Assembly (NCBI RefSeq): GCF_041435335.1 | Contig: NZ_CP108430.1 | Coordinates: forward strand, 744,001 to 808,000 | Direction: 5' to 3' | DNA from: Streptomyces sp. NBC_01283 | GTDB lineage: Bacteria > Actinomycetota > Actinomycetes > Streptomycetales > Streptomycetaceae | Length of the DNA: 64,000 bases | Shown here: piece after piece, positions 62,657-64,000 of the stretch | Layout: each line of letters begins with the position of its first letter | Numbering within the stretch: position 1 is the stretch's first letter | The notes under the pieces: generated by a model | Databases searched by the model: none | Told to the model about the DNA's origin: nothing | What the model saw: the letters and a program-made list of their open reading frames with translations, nothing else | Position numbers and translations under genes: made by a program

Positions 62657-63110
62657 AGAAGTACACCGGTTCCAGTGAGAAGTCCGCAGCAAGAAGCGGC
62701 ACGTCGCGCATGCGCGACGGCGACGAATCAGCGCTCGGGAAGACTCACAGGGTGTACAACGGCACGTCCTTGCCTCGGCGAATCGGTCCGGCAGCACGGT
62801 AATGGCTCACGGCGGCGCTCCACCACAAGATTTCGAGCGCCTCACAGCCAAGCCCGCCCCTGCGGATCAAGGCCGGATCCGGAGCCGATCGGGCAGGCAC
62901 GCCCCCTCCGCAATCCGGCACATCGCCACCAATCACCCCTGCGTGCGCCCATGTTTCAGGGCGGCCGTCACACCGTCCACACCTCGGGTTAAGGTCTGCC
63001 TGGTGTGTGAGCAGCGGACCCCTCCAGCGAACGGAGCTGGCGTGGGCGGCGTCAGGGACGTCGCGGCCGCTGCTCGCTGATCGACGAGAAGGATGGGGCA
63101 GCGTGCCGCC
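62657..63110. other. Divergent intergenic region with a palindrome
   Basis: About 450 bases between the DUF1062 and ANTAR-GAF genes. I see no supported gene. It holds a perfect 18-bp palindrome, CGTCGCGCATGCGCGACG (62702-62719), about 45 bases upstream of the DUF1062 start. Promoters for both genes must lie here, but no clear pair was found. The open frames crossing it show no family pattern. Confidence 0.5.
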
Positions 63111-64000
63111 ATGGGAGAGAACGTGACGAACATTCCGTCTGCGCCCCAGCCCGAGGACCGGCCCATGGGCCGGGGCTCCCAGGGCGACTCCCCTTCCCTC
63201 AGGAACGAGACGGAAGAGCTGCGCGCCACCGCCGAGCACCTGCGCGGGCAGGTGTCCGAGCTGGAGGTCCAGGCACGTGCACGCCCCAGGATCGCCATGG
63301 CCGAGGGTGTCCTGGTCGAACGCTATCGCCTGGCGAACGCGGAGGCGGCGTTCGACCTGCTGCGCCAGGCCTCCCAGCGGGCCAACATCAAGCTGCACCA
63401 GCTGGCCGCCGCGGTGGCCAGGACACCGGGACCGCGACCGGGCGCCAAGGCATGGTTCAGCGGACGCGAACAGCATCCGGTACCCGACCTGAGTTCACTC
63501 GAGGCAGGCACCCTCAACCCCGCCAACCAGGGCGAGGTCCTCGGCGCCGCCCTGCAGCGCGTCCTGACCGTCACCGGTACGGACATGGGGAACGTGCAGC
63601 TGCTGGAGGACGGCGTCCTGCGGATGGCGAAGCACACGGGCCTGTCCCGGCAGTTCACCGACTTCTTCGCGTTCGTCGACGGAAACACCGCGTGCTCGCG
63701 AGCCGCCGCGGCCAGCAACCAGGTCACCGTCAAGGACGTGGCCTCGTCAGCCGGTTTCGACGACGAGACCCGCCAAGTGATCCTCATGGCCGGCAGCCGC
63801 GCCTGCCACAGCATCCCGCTCGTCGACGACCAGGACGTCGTCCGCGGTGTCATCTCCTCCCATCACGCGCGCCCCCTGGTCGGCTTCACCCAGGCACAGC
63901 TCCAGACCCTGGACACCACGAGCCGCACGCTCGGCACCTGGATCAAGTGGCACCAGCACACCGTCCTCGTCGACGCCCTGGAAGACCTGCATCAACTGGC
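63111..64000 (+). CDS. ANTAR-GAF domain protein, cut by the window edge
   Basis: The frame opens at ATG 63111 (ATG 63093 is an in-frame alternative) and is still open at the last base. After a variable start comes a coiled segment (LRNETEELRATAEHLRGQVS). An ANTAR-type RNA-binding domain follows (RPRIAMAEGVLVERYRLANA, EAAFDLLRQASQRANIKLHQ), then a GAF-like sensor (LQRVLTVTGTDMGNVQLLED, DGNTACSRAAAASNQVTVKD, RGVISSHHARPLVGFTQAQL). ANTAR proteins bind paired hairpins to prevent termination. In actinobacteria the usual order is GAF then ANTAR, so ANTAR-first is less common. The rest of the protein and its partners lie outside the window. Confidence 0.82.
   Translation, partial: MGENVTNIPSAPQPEDRPMGRGSQGDSPSLRNETEELRATAEHLRGQVSELEVQARARPRIAMAEGVLVERYRLANAEAAFDLLRQASQRANIKLHQLAAAVARTPGPRPGAKAWFSGREQHPVPDLSSLEAGTLNPANQGEVLGAALQRVLTVTGTDMGNVQLLEDGVLRMAKHTGLSRQFTDFFAFVDGNTACSRAAAASNQVTVKDVASSAGFDDETRQVILMAGSRACHSIPLVDDQDVVRGVISSHHARPLVGFTQAQLQTLDTTSRTLGTWIKWHQHTVLVDALEDLHQL

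Overview
The window is very GC-rich, with strong third-position G/C bias, many GTG and one TTG start, AGGAGG-type ribosome binding sites, rare TTA codons, and families typical of the genus (AfsR/SARP regulator, GlgE glycogen operon, ECF sigma factors with DGPF partners, DUF2243, DUF5133, DUF5993, DUF6194, ANTAR-GAF proteins). This is chromosomal DNA of a Streptomyces species or a close relative. I see no rRNA, tRNA, CRISPR array, insertion sequence, phage or plasmid backbone.

Left end (1-12.7 kb): a cut-off MBL-fold hydrolase; two broken genes, an AfsR-type regulator and a DrrA-type ABC ATPase, that run into each other at what looks like a deletion scar near 2080-2130; a large protein ending in an Imm49 immunity domain; a divergent LysR regulator and dialkylglycine decarboxylase pair; a peptide deformylase divergent from an ArsR-like regulator across two identical palindromes; then MepB, a quinone-type oxidoreductase, a HAD phosphatase, DUF2243 and CtaG-like membrane proteins and a dienelactone-type hydrolase.

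12.8-19.8 kb: a compact operon for four-carbon sugar acids. L-threonate dehydrogenase and D-erythronate dehydrogenase feed an isomerase, a DUF1537 kinase and a class II aldolase-type decarboxylase, giving dihydroxyacetone phosphate. An MFS permease and a FadR-type GntR repressor complete the unit, and a candidate operator lies upstream.

19.8-30.6 kb: glycogen metabolism. glgX and a degenerate ATPase-fold protein point left; glgE, treS, mak and glgB point right. Together they turn trehalose into maltose, maltose-1-phosphate and branched alpha-1,4-glucan.

30.8-46.5 kb: a mosaic of small housekeeping and accessory genes: RidA, a uronate-dehydrogenase-like SDR, an AlkZ-like DNA glycosylase with a tiny coupled ORF, DinB, a WYL regulator, a lipoprotein, hemerythrin, a DUF5993/DsbB pair, a GlxA-type regulator with its divergent oxidoreductase, a Gfo/Idh/MocA oxidoreductase, and a regulator with two MerR-type modules.

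46.7-57.4 kb: a stress and DNA-repair block. The three LigD activities (polymerase, phosphoesterase, ligase) are encoded as three separate proteins, with an ECF42 sigma factor and its DGPF partner, two paralogous VOC proteins, a TTA-containing nuclease-fold enzyme and a SigB/SigF-type sigma factor.

57.4-64 kb: a leaderless DUF3291 gene with a Zur/Fur-like box, a regulator with SufR-like cysteines, a secreted serine beta-lactamase-fold hydrolase with a TTA at codon 3, a TetR remnant, a membrane-anchored glutaredoxin, a DUF1062 protein and an ANTAR-GAF protein cut by the right edge. Several convergent gene pairs end at long perfect inverted repeats that should act as bidirectional terminators.
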